Positions 23,011 to 35,562 of a DNA stretch of 64,000 nucleotides are shown piece by piece. Both the position numbers and the translations under genes were made by a program. Location of the stretch: NCBI GenBank assembly GCA_039619475.1, contig CM077116.1, positions 298,386,464-298,450,463 on the forward strand, read 5' to 3'. Each line of letters opens with the position of its first letter. The first letter of the stretch is position 1. This stretch comes from Icerya purchasi (lineage: Eukaryota > Arthropoda > Insecta > Hemiptera > Monophlebidae). A model generated the notes under the pieces. It had not been told where the DNA came from and searched no databases. It was given only the letters and a program-made list of their open reading frames with translations.

Positions 23011-26000
23011 TACGTATGGTTAGTACTATACAACGGAGCACCTTCACTACTATACTTCTATGTTAACTACAGATGTGTATACATATACAACTCGGTCTTT
23101 TAAACCTTACTAAGGGGCAAGAAGACCATCCATACTAATTAATTTTATAGATGAGTTGTTTCAATTGACCATTCCTATCCTTTTTTTAAAACAGGAATAG
23201 TCAGTAATTACTTCATTGCAATATTATCAAAACTCTTTAACCCATTTTACATTAAAATTAAATTGTACATCGATAAAACATTAATTTAAAAAAAATAAAG
23301 AACAAGTGTTATTTCCGTAGCTGTTCTCTTACGTATAAGGTGAAATTATGTTCTCAAACCTGTTATGTTTACGTTTAATGATTTTTATTTCAATTCTTCT
23401 GACAATAGTGATGTAGTCAATCGAAATCGATTCTTTCTTTCGGGAACATTATAGAAGAATTAGCATTTGGGAATTTTCTCTCGGTAGGTGTGGGACCGAT
23501 GGTATATTTTTAACGGATAGGTTAAAAAATTTTCCGGCATTACGGAACTGTTCTCTATTTATATTTTGAAACTGCTCGCTTGGGCAGTACACGTAGTAAT
23601 TGCCGTACAATTTAGACATAGTTCACCATCGAGAAGGGTCAAATAAAGGACTATTGTTCGTTCGAGCGTATTTATTATAACGTTATTGGCAGAAAGACAG
23701 ACACATCGTTGCGCTTCTAGGTAAATAGCAAAATTAATTCGCCTTTGTTCCGCGTCCATTGTCGCCCGATGTCTGCTCTTTAAAATAACAGTCGGCTCCT
23801 GCTTGCAACGTCGCAATAATAATTATCTATCGATTTATCATTGTCAAATAACAAGTAGTTATTTCGCTGCAATACTGCAGTTGGCTTAGTGCATGGCCGC
23901 TATTTTTCCTGCCGCATTCGGAAACGGCGCAAGTCCGCATATGTATGCATTTATTTCACAAATTGACAAATATAGCCAAATTCTATTTTAATTTCTGGCA
24001 CAGAATTATTTATATACGTAGCCTATTATTCCAAACGCTCTTGACTTCTCGTACGCAGTCAACGTACGTGCTAGATACAATGAGGAAATCGAACAACCAA
24101 AATAACCCGTTACTTAATGCGCTAATTAAGTAACGCATTCGGAAGATTCGCGTAACGCGTGCACTCGGAATTAAGACTTTTTGTTTACTCTCAGAGGGAG
24201 ATGAGGAGATCCTCGGAGCGAGATATTACTCATTAGTTATTCGATTCTGCCGTCCAAGCTTAGTACTGCATTTTTTTCAGTTATTCACTCACATAATCGC
24301 CAACTCAAATGAAAATGAATTCAGAAACTGCGATCTTAGTAGGCTTTGGTAAAACTTAGCACACAACGTTGTTGCTCCTTTTTTCTTGATTATATTTTTG
24401 ATAAAAACTTGAATAATTTTATATGATTAGGCTTCTACATAATACCGAAACAAAACAAAAAAATGATCGTTGTCGAATATCTCGGATCATCGTCGATTTC
24501 ATCGAGTGCAACTTTATGACGGAAAAAAATTTTTGACAAAATACTGCCATATACTACTTCCGTCTTCCTTCTGTCGATACGGACAACATGTATTACACTG
24601 TTTTAGAAATTCTTCTTTCGTTATTCGTTCTCCCAGGCAACCGTTAATGTCAATCTAAAGATTTCCCTGCAGTTTTTTTCTCCGCCATTCATATTTTAAA
24701 TTTCTATTTTTTATTTTTTATTATTATTTTTTTTCTAGTTGTGTGTGAATTACGTTTGAGGGGGTCTTGTCAAGCTTTTAACTTGTTGACGGGGTTCTAG
24801 AAACGAACAGATGCCTCCCCACTCTTTATTTTGTTAAATATGATACAATTGTTGCTTATAATAAATTCGGAGACACGTTAATCAGCAATACTTATGAATA
24901 GTTTTGTTTAATAATTCTACATACTCTAAACATTTGCTTAAAATTACGAGAATATTTTAATATCATTATTATTATTATATAAAACATCACCTATTTTTTA
25001 ATTTGGACATTCTTTTATAAATAAACTTTCTAGTATAGCTAATGTACAATTGTATAATTCACGTACTTAAATATACACAATATAGACACCTTTGTTACAT
25101 AAATGTAATATACAGCCTCATACATATCCACATAATCTTCGAACATATCTGAAAAGTATTCATAAATAAACTATAATTCAATATAGAGCATAGAGATCTC
25201 CCGCAGACTTTCTCGTTTGCATTAATCCAGCTTAAAGAATATTTTTTACTTCTGAAACAATGTGGCGCGGTAAAATTTTAAAATCTGTTTATGAAGGAGC
25301 AAAGAGTTTTTTCGAAGCTATCCTCCTATCGAACTATTTTTCTTCCTTGCGCTATTACATAGAGAGCGCACGTAACAGCCTTTTTTAGCGGAACGGTTCA
25401 GAGGTATTTATTTTTATTCGGATCTGCATATTCTCCTTCAGTCTCTTTGCAGCGCCGGATTTCTCTTTTTTTCATAGATGTTTTTGCTATGCCAATTCTG
25501 GTACTTCTTTTAATTTCTACATTATTCTAGAAGTTGAAATATTTTCATCGCAGCGTAAATTGTGTTTCTCTATTTCGTGAGTTCCTACAATTTTAACCGT
25601 TTCTAGGCTAGAAAAACTACAGTGACATCTATTATATATGCGTTCTAGAAGTCGCGCATTAAGTCCTAAGTTTTAGTGATTTTAGCTTTGAAAGTGATCA
25701 GAAATTATCATACGAAATTAATGTTTATAATGGTATAGAATTTACTGCAGAACGGCTGATCAAACAAACGTTGTAGCACGATCACAACGACAGTACCGCA
25801 CACACCAATTGTAAGGTGAATTTTTTCGGTTTTTCGTAATTAGCTGTTTAATATCACAACGCCGCTATGATTTTTTTCTTTGCAATCTTAATTTTTCCTG
25901 GATTTTTTAACATTATTTTAGCGCAGTATCGTTAAAGGTATGTTTTCGAAATTGCTTATTGCGATAGAATTGTACATTCAAAGTAATTAATAAAACCGAG

Positions 26001-28700
26001 AGGTCATTTTGAAAGGCTTCGGATTTGCAGCAGACACATGAAACCAGTAGAATCTCTCGCAGCAGGCACCTCCATCCTTGGAAAATATTAAAAACGGTAC
26101 AGGGGCAACCAGCTAGAATAGAACGTAGTAAAATGGCAATGATCAGCGCCATCTTAGAGAAGGACAAATTCGGAGTTTTTGAAACAGCCAAAATAAGTCA
26201 GGACTTTGTTGAAAAAATCATCGAACTTTGGAAGAAGTCCGGAACAGCTGACCGCGATTACACTGTAATAAAAAACAGGTCGGTAAACCGGATGATGTAA
26301 AATAACTCGTCCCAACTTGTGACAGCAAAAAGTGGTAGAACCTGACCGCGGAAAGTTTATTCGCCAACAACTCGTGAGTACGTTTCGTCGAAATCGTTTA
26401 TTGTTAAGAACAGATGGGATATTTTTCGGCAGAACATATTTCTGATCGGCGACTCAATCGAACAATTCACAATTTCCAAGTAGGACTAATTCATCGTTTC
26501 GGGAAAACCATTAGAAAATGTTGTTAGCAGCTTTGTGTATAGGATGCCGGGAGCTTTGCAGAAAAATGCTGTATATCGACTCTCATAGATGAAAGATTCA
26601 AGTTTTCCGAAAAATGTAACAGAAAACGGTAAAAAAAAATCCGATTTTAAATAGAGAATGGATATATACATATATAGTTCATTGGTATAAATTTTCGAAA
26701 TATTCATAAAAAAAAAAAAAAAAAGAAAAAATATATAGTTCACTCTATATTTGTTTATGTATAGGAGGCGGCGTGCAATAGTGTACGACGGATAATTAAA
26801 ACTCGAAAATGAACCGTTCGCGTTTATTTTTGATGTGAAAAAGAACGCTTCAGAAGTTCATTTTTAAAATCTGACCAATAAGATACTTCTATTATCGAAA
26901 AACAGTTTCTCATTTAAAGTTTTTAAATTAAAAATTAAAAAGGAAAAAGGAAAAAAACTTCCTAAATACGGAAAAAGCTCAGCGAATAGCGCAAATTATA
27001 ACTTGAAAGAAGTTCTTTGAAAAGACGAAATCAGGTCTTTGTGTGCTGCTGCAGCGAAGATTTCAAAGTCTTACTGAACTTTTTAAATTAGTCGACTTTT
27101 TTTTACTCCCCCTCCCACACGACTGAAAACAGCTTCAAGTTTTATTGGCCGAAATTATTTCGCCCAGCAGTTTTGCAGAGTTTTCTTTTTTTTCCTTTCA
27201 TTAACCCCTCAATGTTACACGTCCAACCGATCGCTTGGCGCATTCCCAATTGTACGGGGGGGGGGGTGTAAGAAAATAATTGTAGACGAGCTCTGCAAGT
27301 TACCATAATCGATTGCGAGTAAAATTTAAATCCAGCTCCATTACAAGAGGTGGTGGTATCCTTAATTCTGTTTAACTTCGTATACGTCGTGTTCAGTTCA
27401 CCGCGGTGAGAATTTGAATTAGAACAGACAGATGCAGTGGAACGTAAAAGACCCTCGAACATTTTGTTTCTGAAGAAGTAGCGTACTGATTAAAATATTT
27501 ACTCATTAAACTGATTAAATCCTATCTCTAATGAAATTAAAATTTAGTAATTTAATATTACGCGCGCACGCACACACACAAAAACCCGAAATCCCGAAAA
27601 TTCTTGTGCGCAAATACACCTCTCGCGGTCTTTGAAACAGATAAAGCGGTGGTGATTTTTCACCGAATAATACAAATACGTGCTAAATGGCGCTATTTTT
27701 CGTCGAATCAGGCTGACCGTGGTTACCGCAGTTCTCGTTACGTCAACGGGAGTTTTTTTCTCGCTTTCCGCGCGAAGAAAAAAACCATTACTTACCATCA
27801 TTGTAAATTAAAGCGGAAACGACGTGGTTAGAATGCGTTTTAATATTGTAGTGTTTCCGCCTAGCCAGGAACCGTGTCGAAAGCATTTTAATTCTATTTT
27901 GTGTTGGTTTGTTTTTTTTTTCCCCATCTTATTTTAAATCTTTTTTTCTATTATTATGTATATAACATGACACCCTCGTACTTTAACTAGAACGGCTATT
28001 ACAGTATGCGCATGCGTAGATTGTACTATTACGCTATTTTTAATGAAATGTAGTACGGACGCAGTCGCTGTAATTCTCAAAGATGCCAACAACTGTTTTG
28101 TCACAAAGTATGCGAGAAGTAAAGACGAGACAAGAGGCTGGCAACAGAAAACCCGATTCGTACGGGGAAGAGTTCTCTTTGAAAAACAGAATTATGCAAC
28201 AAGAGACGGTTTGTCCTGAACGCAGGCGGCTAAGGTCGCATGCGGGAAATGCCTTTTTCTGGCCACCATGTCTCGATTGAGGGTTCAAGCTCAAGAAGAT
28301 GCGGCGCGGGGGATCAATGCGCTTTCCCTACAAGGGCATGTAACTTTAATTTAACTTTGAGCGAGCTTTTTTAACGGTTAATCGTGCAACAAGAATAAAC
28401 CATTCGCATTTGTTTTACGTTCATTAAAAATTGAACCTTCTACGGAAGTTGCCTCCTTTCCCACTCCGTAAGAAACTTTCCCTTTGTACTGTTCTTTAAA
28501 ATTGCGTGATAACAATGTCCCGGCATGAGCCAAACAAATTGCGTAGATGTTTCATAAGTATTTCGCAGCCGGTGGTTAATAACTGTTAAAAAAAAAAATA
28601 CGCTGTTTTATAAGTGTTACCATTGCCACTATTGTATACTATTCTTTGTTCGGATGACGTTTACTTGAGTAATAACTTTATTGCGCAGCTATTGCCGAAA
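23011..28700. other. Unannotated sequence
   Basis: I recognise no gene or element. The most protein-like frame is 26025-26300 on plus (92 codons, charged, with KISQDFVEKIIELWKKSG), but I cannot assign it. Simple tracts include an A-run at 26708-26725 and 10 G at 27257-27266. Frames at 27544-28294 on both strands are mutual shadows. Confidence 0.35.
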
Positions 28701-29650
28701 ACTTCCTAATGAAGAATCCATTTTTCTTCATTTCCATAATTCGGCCACTTAACCTCCGAACATCGCGTGCATTCCTGCCATCTTTAACGATTATCCTACT
28801 TCTGGCCTGGAAATTTTCTAGCCAAAACCCCTCTTCATTTCCGAAATGCGCTTATCTAATATGCAAACTTCAGTGCATTCTCGTCATCTTGACAGTTATT
28901 TTGTGTGTGTCCGGCCTTTTAAAAAGTTTACACCGTTCAAACACTAGAATTTTCTTTTCGACTTTTTCAGGTCACATTGATTTACCGTATTGGCCATTTA
29001 ATTTCCGTTGCTCATTTAAAAAAAAAAAAAAAACGAATTTTCCCCATAGCAATGGATCGACTTGTCGGTCTCATTTGCTTATATTATTAAAAATCGGCAA
29101 CTAACGGCAGGTCGAACAATAAGTAGTGCTCTGTTCGTTTTAAAAATGGCCGGTAAATGATGGGATTGCTGTGTATATTCCAATCTGCATGCAAGTTTCC
29201 CCGGAATAACCCGGTAGAAAGCCCTATGCCGGTGTTGAAAGTGAAACTAACCGAAATCTGTATGCCAGTTGCGCCAAGTGTAAGCTTGTAGTGTATTATT
29301 CTAGCAGCTAGTAAAGTAACCTCAGTCCTCCCCTTATTCCCACATCGCAGAGTTCGGAATTTTTAGTGTTCACATTTGATCGTCGCATCCTATTCCAGTA
29401 TTAAAAATTAACCTCGTCTCTTATTGCGCGTGTTCGAAAATCCATTACCAGCCCTTCCCCAAATGCAGAGCCTAAGTATGCTGTTCAAGTGCCAAAAATG
29501 AACTCCAAACTCCTTTCCCCGATGTTGGTCTTTCAAGTTCAAAATTTCGACACTGGTTTTTCAAAACCGACCTAAGTGCATTCTATTCCAGTAACAATAA
29601 TTAACCCAACCTCGCTTTTCGTTCTAATTTTTGGGATGTTTGTTTAACTT
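28701..29650. repeat. Possible decayed tandem repeat, period about 106 bp
   Basis: Similar blocks of the form GTGCATTC..GTCATCTT..GTTATT..GGCC start near 28767 and 28873, and weaker echoes appear near 28974, 29390 and 29575. Spacing of the first two is 106 bp. The units are too diverged to give a consensus by eye. The 131-codon frame at 28709-29104 runs through them and is not a recognisable protein. Confidence 0.3.
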
Positions 29651-29930
29651 ATTTCTTACATAATTTACCTCTTTACCAGCATTATTAGCGTTCGATTTTT
29701 ACACTCCGATTTTACAATTAAAACTAACCTATTCTCCCGATTTCACGAACAAATACATGCTTCACACGTTCCTCTTTAACATACGTTGGTAATTTCCCCC
29801 TGGTCCACCACTAAACCTGCATAAGTCCAACATACACTCCCATAAATCCGCTACTATGACTGTGTGATGAAATAATTAACAATTTTTTTACCTCGCTATA
29901 TTACTAAAATCTAGTTTATTTATTTTAGTT

Positions 29931-29933
<3 letters not shown>

Positions 29934-29968
<35 letters not shown>
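29934..29968. repeat. (CT)n microsatellite
   Basis: An uninterrupted run of about 17 CT units follows a T-rich stretch. No gene or element end is visible beside it. Confidence 0.95.
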
Positions 29969-29971
<3 letters not shown>

Positions 29972-30615
29972 GACCCTAGTAAAACTGTATAAACATGCAG
30001 TAATAACATCATGTTCTCATCTCACGCTCTTTTCTTATTGTTATCGCTTTACCTCTTGTAATTTTCAATGTCTTAACTCCACTGAGAGCTAGAAGCCGAG
30101 AATATCAAAACCGTATGACTGTAACCCACCGATTGCAATATAAAAGCACTGCCAGACCCGAAAATGCTTTTGCTCCTTTACACATCTTTACTAAACCGTA
30201 TGATTTTATGATGAAATCATTTTTTTAATTCCTAATATCGGAATAAATATTTTTCTTTCTCTCACATTATACGTGTTTTATTTTTCATATAATTGATTCA
30301 TTTATTTATTTAACGCTTTTCTTTAATTCACTTTCACGTCAGTCTGTTTGTCCGTAATTCATTGAAAAATTCTAAAATTTTACATAGACCTTTGTTTTAG
30401 ATGACAATATAATAATCCATGGTTATTTTGAACCTATACGCGTTATACAAGATGTGTGGGGTAGGAGGGTAATATATATATATATATTTATATATATGAC
30501 TGCTGCCGGATAAAAAAAAAAAAAAAAAAAAATTGTTGCTAATCTTGCTTGCTTAGTATTATCACTTTTACGTTTACAGGCACGTTATCTGCAATATGAA
30601 AAATTATTCGCAATA

Positions 30616-31262
30616 ATGAGAGAAACAACCACTCAACGTAAACGAAGCTTGGAAAAAGCTCGTAAAAAATACCATGATGAGAAGAGGGATGGAGAAAATG
30701 ATAATGCTAAGCGAGCAAGATTAGAGAAACATAATCGACATAGTATATCGAAATGGAAAAGTGCTGAACCGAAAGAAGATCAGCGTGAAATCCGATTAGA
30801 ACTTGATCGTCCGAAACATTCACAGCTACGTGCAAATGAAAGTTACGAAGAACGTGAGGCTCGTTTAGAGGCTGTCCGCACTGCTGTCACCGTAATGGTG
30901 AAACAGAGAGCCAAACCGATAAAGAGCCTCGTTTGGAGGCTGTTCGTAAATCTGTCACACAACATTCCCTTCAAGAATGTTTCAATACACGACCTGAATA
31001 TTATCGAAGTACTACACGTGTACCTGAACCTATACCAATGGATATTCAACATCAGTCGCAGCCATTGAACATCCAGATCCAAACATCGGTAATGGCTCCA
31101 ATCGACTGCGCACAGCCGGATGTCAAGGATGTGTTAGAGGTTTCTGATAATGTCAACGAGATCGAAAGAAAAACTACGGATAATAAATACCGAGTACCAA
31201 TTGAAAACAGTAGAATATGCATGGTATTTTCGGTTTCCATATTGAATCAATGGATTGAGTGA
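30616..31262 (+). pseudogene. Charged repeat-bearing ORF, possibly a Helitron protein N-terminus
   Basis: One frame begins MRETTTQRKRSLEKARKKYH and continues through ANESYEEREARLEAVRTAV. A one-base shift near 30895 moves to a second frame reading ETESQTDKEPRLEAVRKSVT and on to 31262. The motif ES--(E)REARLEAVR--VT is thus repeated across the frameshift, which shows both frames were once one protein. Tandem ES-EQREARL--R motifs are seen at the N-terminus of arthropod Helitron proteins, but no rolling-circle or helicase domain follows, so this is a guess. The protein is broken and of unknown function. Confidence 0.4.
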
Positions 31263-32679
31263 ATCCTGAGATCACAACATCAGTCCTCTCTAGACTATAA
31301 TACAGCACTTTGAAAAGTGATTGACGATTCCAGTGAAACGATTATCCGTTTTATGCGCTGTCCATGTTTCAGTGTAAGAGAAATCAAAGGAACAATATAC
31401 AGACTTGCTTGAAAAAGCTCGTTGGACCAGACGAAGAGATCAAAGATCTTCATTTGATCACGAAAAGTTCGAGAAAATCGTCTGCTTATTGACGCGCAGC
31501 TCTCGATGTACACTCGTACCGTTTTTTATTGTTACATACCGATCAGTTTATTTTAATGGTTTATTTACTTGTAATAGTACGATGACATAGTTTTTATTTT
31601 TAATTACCGATCGGTTTATTTTAATAGTTTATTTACTTGTACTTTTTCCTCTCTTCTATACCGTGAAATCCGAGGACTCTACCGTAGGTTCGCTTCTAGC
31701 TTTCTCATTCTTGCCCGATATTACGCAGTCCGAAGTATCGTTCAACTCCATCATCACTAGATTCACGATTATTCATCCCGAGTACCGTCATCGATGCAGG
31801 TCTCTACGTAAAGAGAAGTCTACAATAAAGAAACGGACAGGGATGATTCGTTGTGCTCGTATATTTCATAATCTTATAGCGTTTTTATAAAGTTGCACCA
31901 CCTTTTTAGTGGTTACTGAAGAAATGCAGTTTCCAAATTTCGTAATTGCCTTTGATTTTTTCACTTTCCGTCAGGTCGTTGCGATCGATCTTGTCCTTTT
32001 GTACGAATCACAAATGTCGCAGTTTGGAAGAATGTGAAAAAGAGAGCAGGGAGTGTAATTTTTGAAAACCTATTTGCATCTGGTAAAGTTTTTTTTTCAT
32101 AGTAATTCTTGCGTGTTTTTTTTTTATTTTGTTTTTGTTTTTTTTTTTAAATTTGCATCGCGTCTAATAAATCGTGTGTTTCTTTTGGCCCGGTATAAAT
32201 GAATTGAAAGCGATAAAAATGAGGAGAAGGTGACTCGCTCTTTCCAGGTGTATTTTACGCGCGTAACTAAATTTCATCTGCTTTGTTATTTTCTTAGAAA
32301 AAACGACGATACAGAACGAGGGAATCAAGGTGTTTGTTCGAGCGAATTTTTGAAAAATTTTATTTAATTTTAATAAATACGCGACACTCGCTACAACGAA
32401 TGATTTTGGCCAGGAGCCACCTGGACTAATGACAATATCGCTTTACTATAACCGAATTTCCTACTCATTTCACTTTAAACATTCGACTACATTTCGCTGG
32501 TCTCTCTGTACACGTCGCGCTGAACCTACACAAATACAATGAAACGTTCCCGTGTTCCTTTAAGCCGTGTGTCGTCTTCGTCTCTTCGCAACCATATTCT
32601 CTAGCAGCGCTCTAATTTCCATAGTAATTGTTCTGTTCGATGCTCTTTCCTCGTGTCATCGCCTAGTTTATTCGCCGTA

Positions 32680-32714
<35 letters not shown>

Positions 32715-34112
32715 CATCTCTCTTTTTCGACAATGGCAAAGAATTCGACTATGCAAAATGAAATGTTTTAAGACACGTTTCGGTCCAATTAAAATTAACC
32801 CTTTTCCGGACTATGCGATATCATCTATGAAAACAAATTTTTTTTTAATTCTTTCTAGACTGCGTGACGTTACTGTCCTCGCTTCGCCGCTCTTTTCTAC
32901 GAATGTTGTCGGATTTTTTATCTGCTGCCCCGTCCCCAAATCACGATGACAGATCAGCGCTAATGTTAAAATAAACGAACACGCTACGTATGAGAACGAT
33001 AGAAACGAAAACGAATGAAAAATTTCAATATGTCCAATGGAAAGCCTGCGAATAAATACGGCAGTCAAGTGCACCTCGGTATAATTCTAAAAGGATTTTT
33101 TGCTGTAATTTTGACTGTACCACAGGAAACGCACTTTCTAATTACGCTAAATGGTTTATAATAAATTATACGAAAAATAAAATCTCGAAGCTGTTTTTCC
33201 CCGAATTTTGAAGATTTTTAATAGAGCGTCATCCTTTTAAACAAAACGAAAAAAAGAAAAAAAAAAGGAAGAAAAACGAGATACGTTCTTCACACCAGCA
33301 TACGTATGACTCTAGATGGGACACACTAGGGCGCGTGACTTTTGTTTTCGGTCATCGGTAGACCAGATTGAAGAAAGAACAAAAAAAAGAACAAAGACCT
33401 TAGCATAACTTCGAAGATAAAAACACTAATCGGCGAGATAAATCTGCACACTTTGAATAAGGGTTTTATGAGCGTTGCACGAAATTAAGAAAAATCCGAA
33501 ATAAAAATAGGTGTGTAAATGAATTTGGGTCGAGCAATTAGGGGCCGTACTTTTAACCCGCATCGGCAGACGCAGTCGCTGATATTGAAAAAAGCGAACG
33601 GTTGTCGATAATCAAATTAGCTTCTTCTGTTTCAGCCTTTTCAGCTCAAAATCTGAAATGAGGACGAGGTTGTGCCGGGAAAATGCGGAGTAAACGTGAC
33701 TGCCGAAACAGTAACAAGAAGAGAGAGTTTTTCTTCCACATGGCGCTGTTTCATTTTGAATTCAATTAGATTGGCCAATAAAAAGGAAGCAAACGCAAGC
33801 AGCACCGGAAGGGTACACATTATGCTGCTATTGAATAAATGTGACCAAGCGACGAGTATAAATATTAAACATTTATATATGACCTAGTCGAAAAAACGAA
33901 GGTACACCGTGATTGTTTATGAAGATATTGCGTTCCTTTTTTTGTAATAATCAGATTAATCCGTAGGAAGAACTAATAGCGAAGTAATGGAGAAAATGTT
34001 TAAATATGGCAATTGTAGTATGGAAAAAACGTACATCGATGTTGTCGATTTATGACAGATACTGCCTCTTAGTCATTTGCGTTACTCATAAGCATCTGCT
34101 CGAATGACAATT
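31263..34112. other. Unannotated sequence with a short direct duplication
   Basis: A 68-bp direct repeat with few changes starts at 31538 and 31606 (ACCGATCAGTTTATTTTAA and its second copy). A 25-T run is at 32690-32714. Frames here are short, and I recognise none. Confidence 0.45.
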
Positions 34113-34228
34113 AATGCCTGGCTTTTCAGTAGTCAGTGTTAGCCATTTTACTCGGATTTGCAAATAATACCCGACTTTTCAGTAGTTAGTGTCGGCCATT
34201 TTACTCGGATTTGCAGATAATGCCTGAT
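34113..34228. repeat. 53-bp tandem repeat, about two copies
   Basis: The unit running from CTTTTCAGTAGTCAGTG through CATTTTACTCGGATTTGC to AATAATACCCGA occurs at 34122 and 34175 with only a few differences, and a third partial unit ends near 34228. It is followed by a T-run at about 34238-34256. Confidence 0.85.
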
Positions 34229-34489
34229 TTTTGTTTTTCTTTTTTTTTTTTTTTTTATTTGAAACACTTTTTTAAGCGTAAATATTTAATTTTCACGATG
34301 TTACGTGATGTTTAGATGTTGTACATACACACGAGCTAAAAAGTATCAGCTTTTCGCGTTGTGATGCTGTTTAGCAACGTTCAGTAGTTTACTTTTGTCT
34401 TTTTGTTTGGTAAGAAAATTGGTATTATGTTGAAATTTTGTATTGTATAACTACCGAAGAACTAGTTTAAAAATTATAAAGTATTTAAT

Positions 34490-35127
34490 CAATAACGGAT
34501 CCCCCTCCAAGAACCAAAGTATCTATTATGAAAAAATTTGTCATAACGGGGAAACTTAATTTATGATATAAAAAAAATTTATATGAATTTTTCACCTACG
34601 GATTTAATTATAACTAATATTTAATACTACATTCTAGTAAAACTATTAATGTTCCTTTTTTATTCTATTTTAAACACCGTCTCGATTTTTTGTCATTTTT
34701 ATTTATTTTTAATTTTTATTTTGTAAATTTAATTAAAAAGAGTTCAATAAGAAATATATATATATATCACTTTTTTTTTACTTGCTCATGAACATTCGGA
34801 TCGGATTACTAACAAATATAAAAAAAAAAAAAAAGAGTAACGTACAATAAAAATACCATTTTTTTTACTATTTCTAAACTACCATTTTAGAGCTAGAATT
34901 TTATAATTTCGTTTTATTTTTCAACCTTAAATATAAAACAAAATTTAAATTAAAAATTCTAATAATTATGTATTTTTAAAGCATTTTTAAATTTCTAAAG
35001 AGGTGGTCGCTATTTGATTTTCTTTATGAAACAAGGGCTATTTCTCAAATCTGCTGCCTACCGTAGAAGATTTTACGTAATTATATAATCCCCCCCCCCA
35101 AAAAAAGTCCTTCTGGATCCACCCCTG
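34490..35127. mobile_element. Possible old hAT-like element
   Basis: The right end, read in reverse complement from 35127, starts CAGGGGTGGATCCAGAAGG, a tip common in non-autonomous hAT elements. At the left, CAATAACGGATCC at 34490 has the same length and shares CA..GGATCC. The flanks share 7 bp, ATTTAAT, at 34483-34489 and 35128-35134. The left tip is strongly decayed and similarity stops after GGATCC, so the left boundary is uncertain. A C-run (about 35091-35099) lies just inside the right tip. There is no coding sequence. Confidence 0.4.
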
Positions 35128-35135
35128 ATTTAATA

Positions 35136-35530
35136 GGTCATCTAACTGTGAAAAATGCGTTTATTCTCTGTAGTTTATTTTAGCATATTTAAAATTAACA
35201 TAACGCAAAATAAAAGGGAAAGACCGACCTAATTTACCGAAAACAGAGATTAAGACATTTTTAATGTAATAAAGAGAACAATCTAAAATAAACCGAAAAA
35301 GCGGAAATCGGCTCCTTGAAAAATGAACTATTTCAAAAATAACAGATTAAGACAATTTACAACACGAGAAAAAGGAGAAGGCAAAAAATTAATTTAGCGA
35401 AGTGACATTTTAAAGGAGTAAATAAATAGTTCAAGGCTATACTCATTTTCAGAGCCAACAATCTTTAATCAGTTAGTCTCAATATTTTACATACAAATTA
35501 CGTTAATTTTATTAAATCGAAGGTTTAAAA

Positions 35531-35562
<32 letters not shown>

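Noticed and set aside
26025..26300. 92-codon charged frame as a host exon
   Set aside because: It looks protein-like, but I cannot match it to a family, and no further coding segment joins it.
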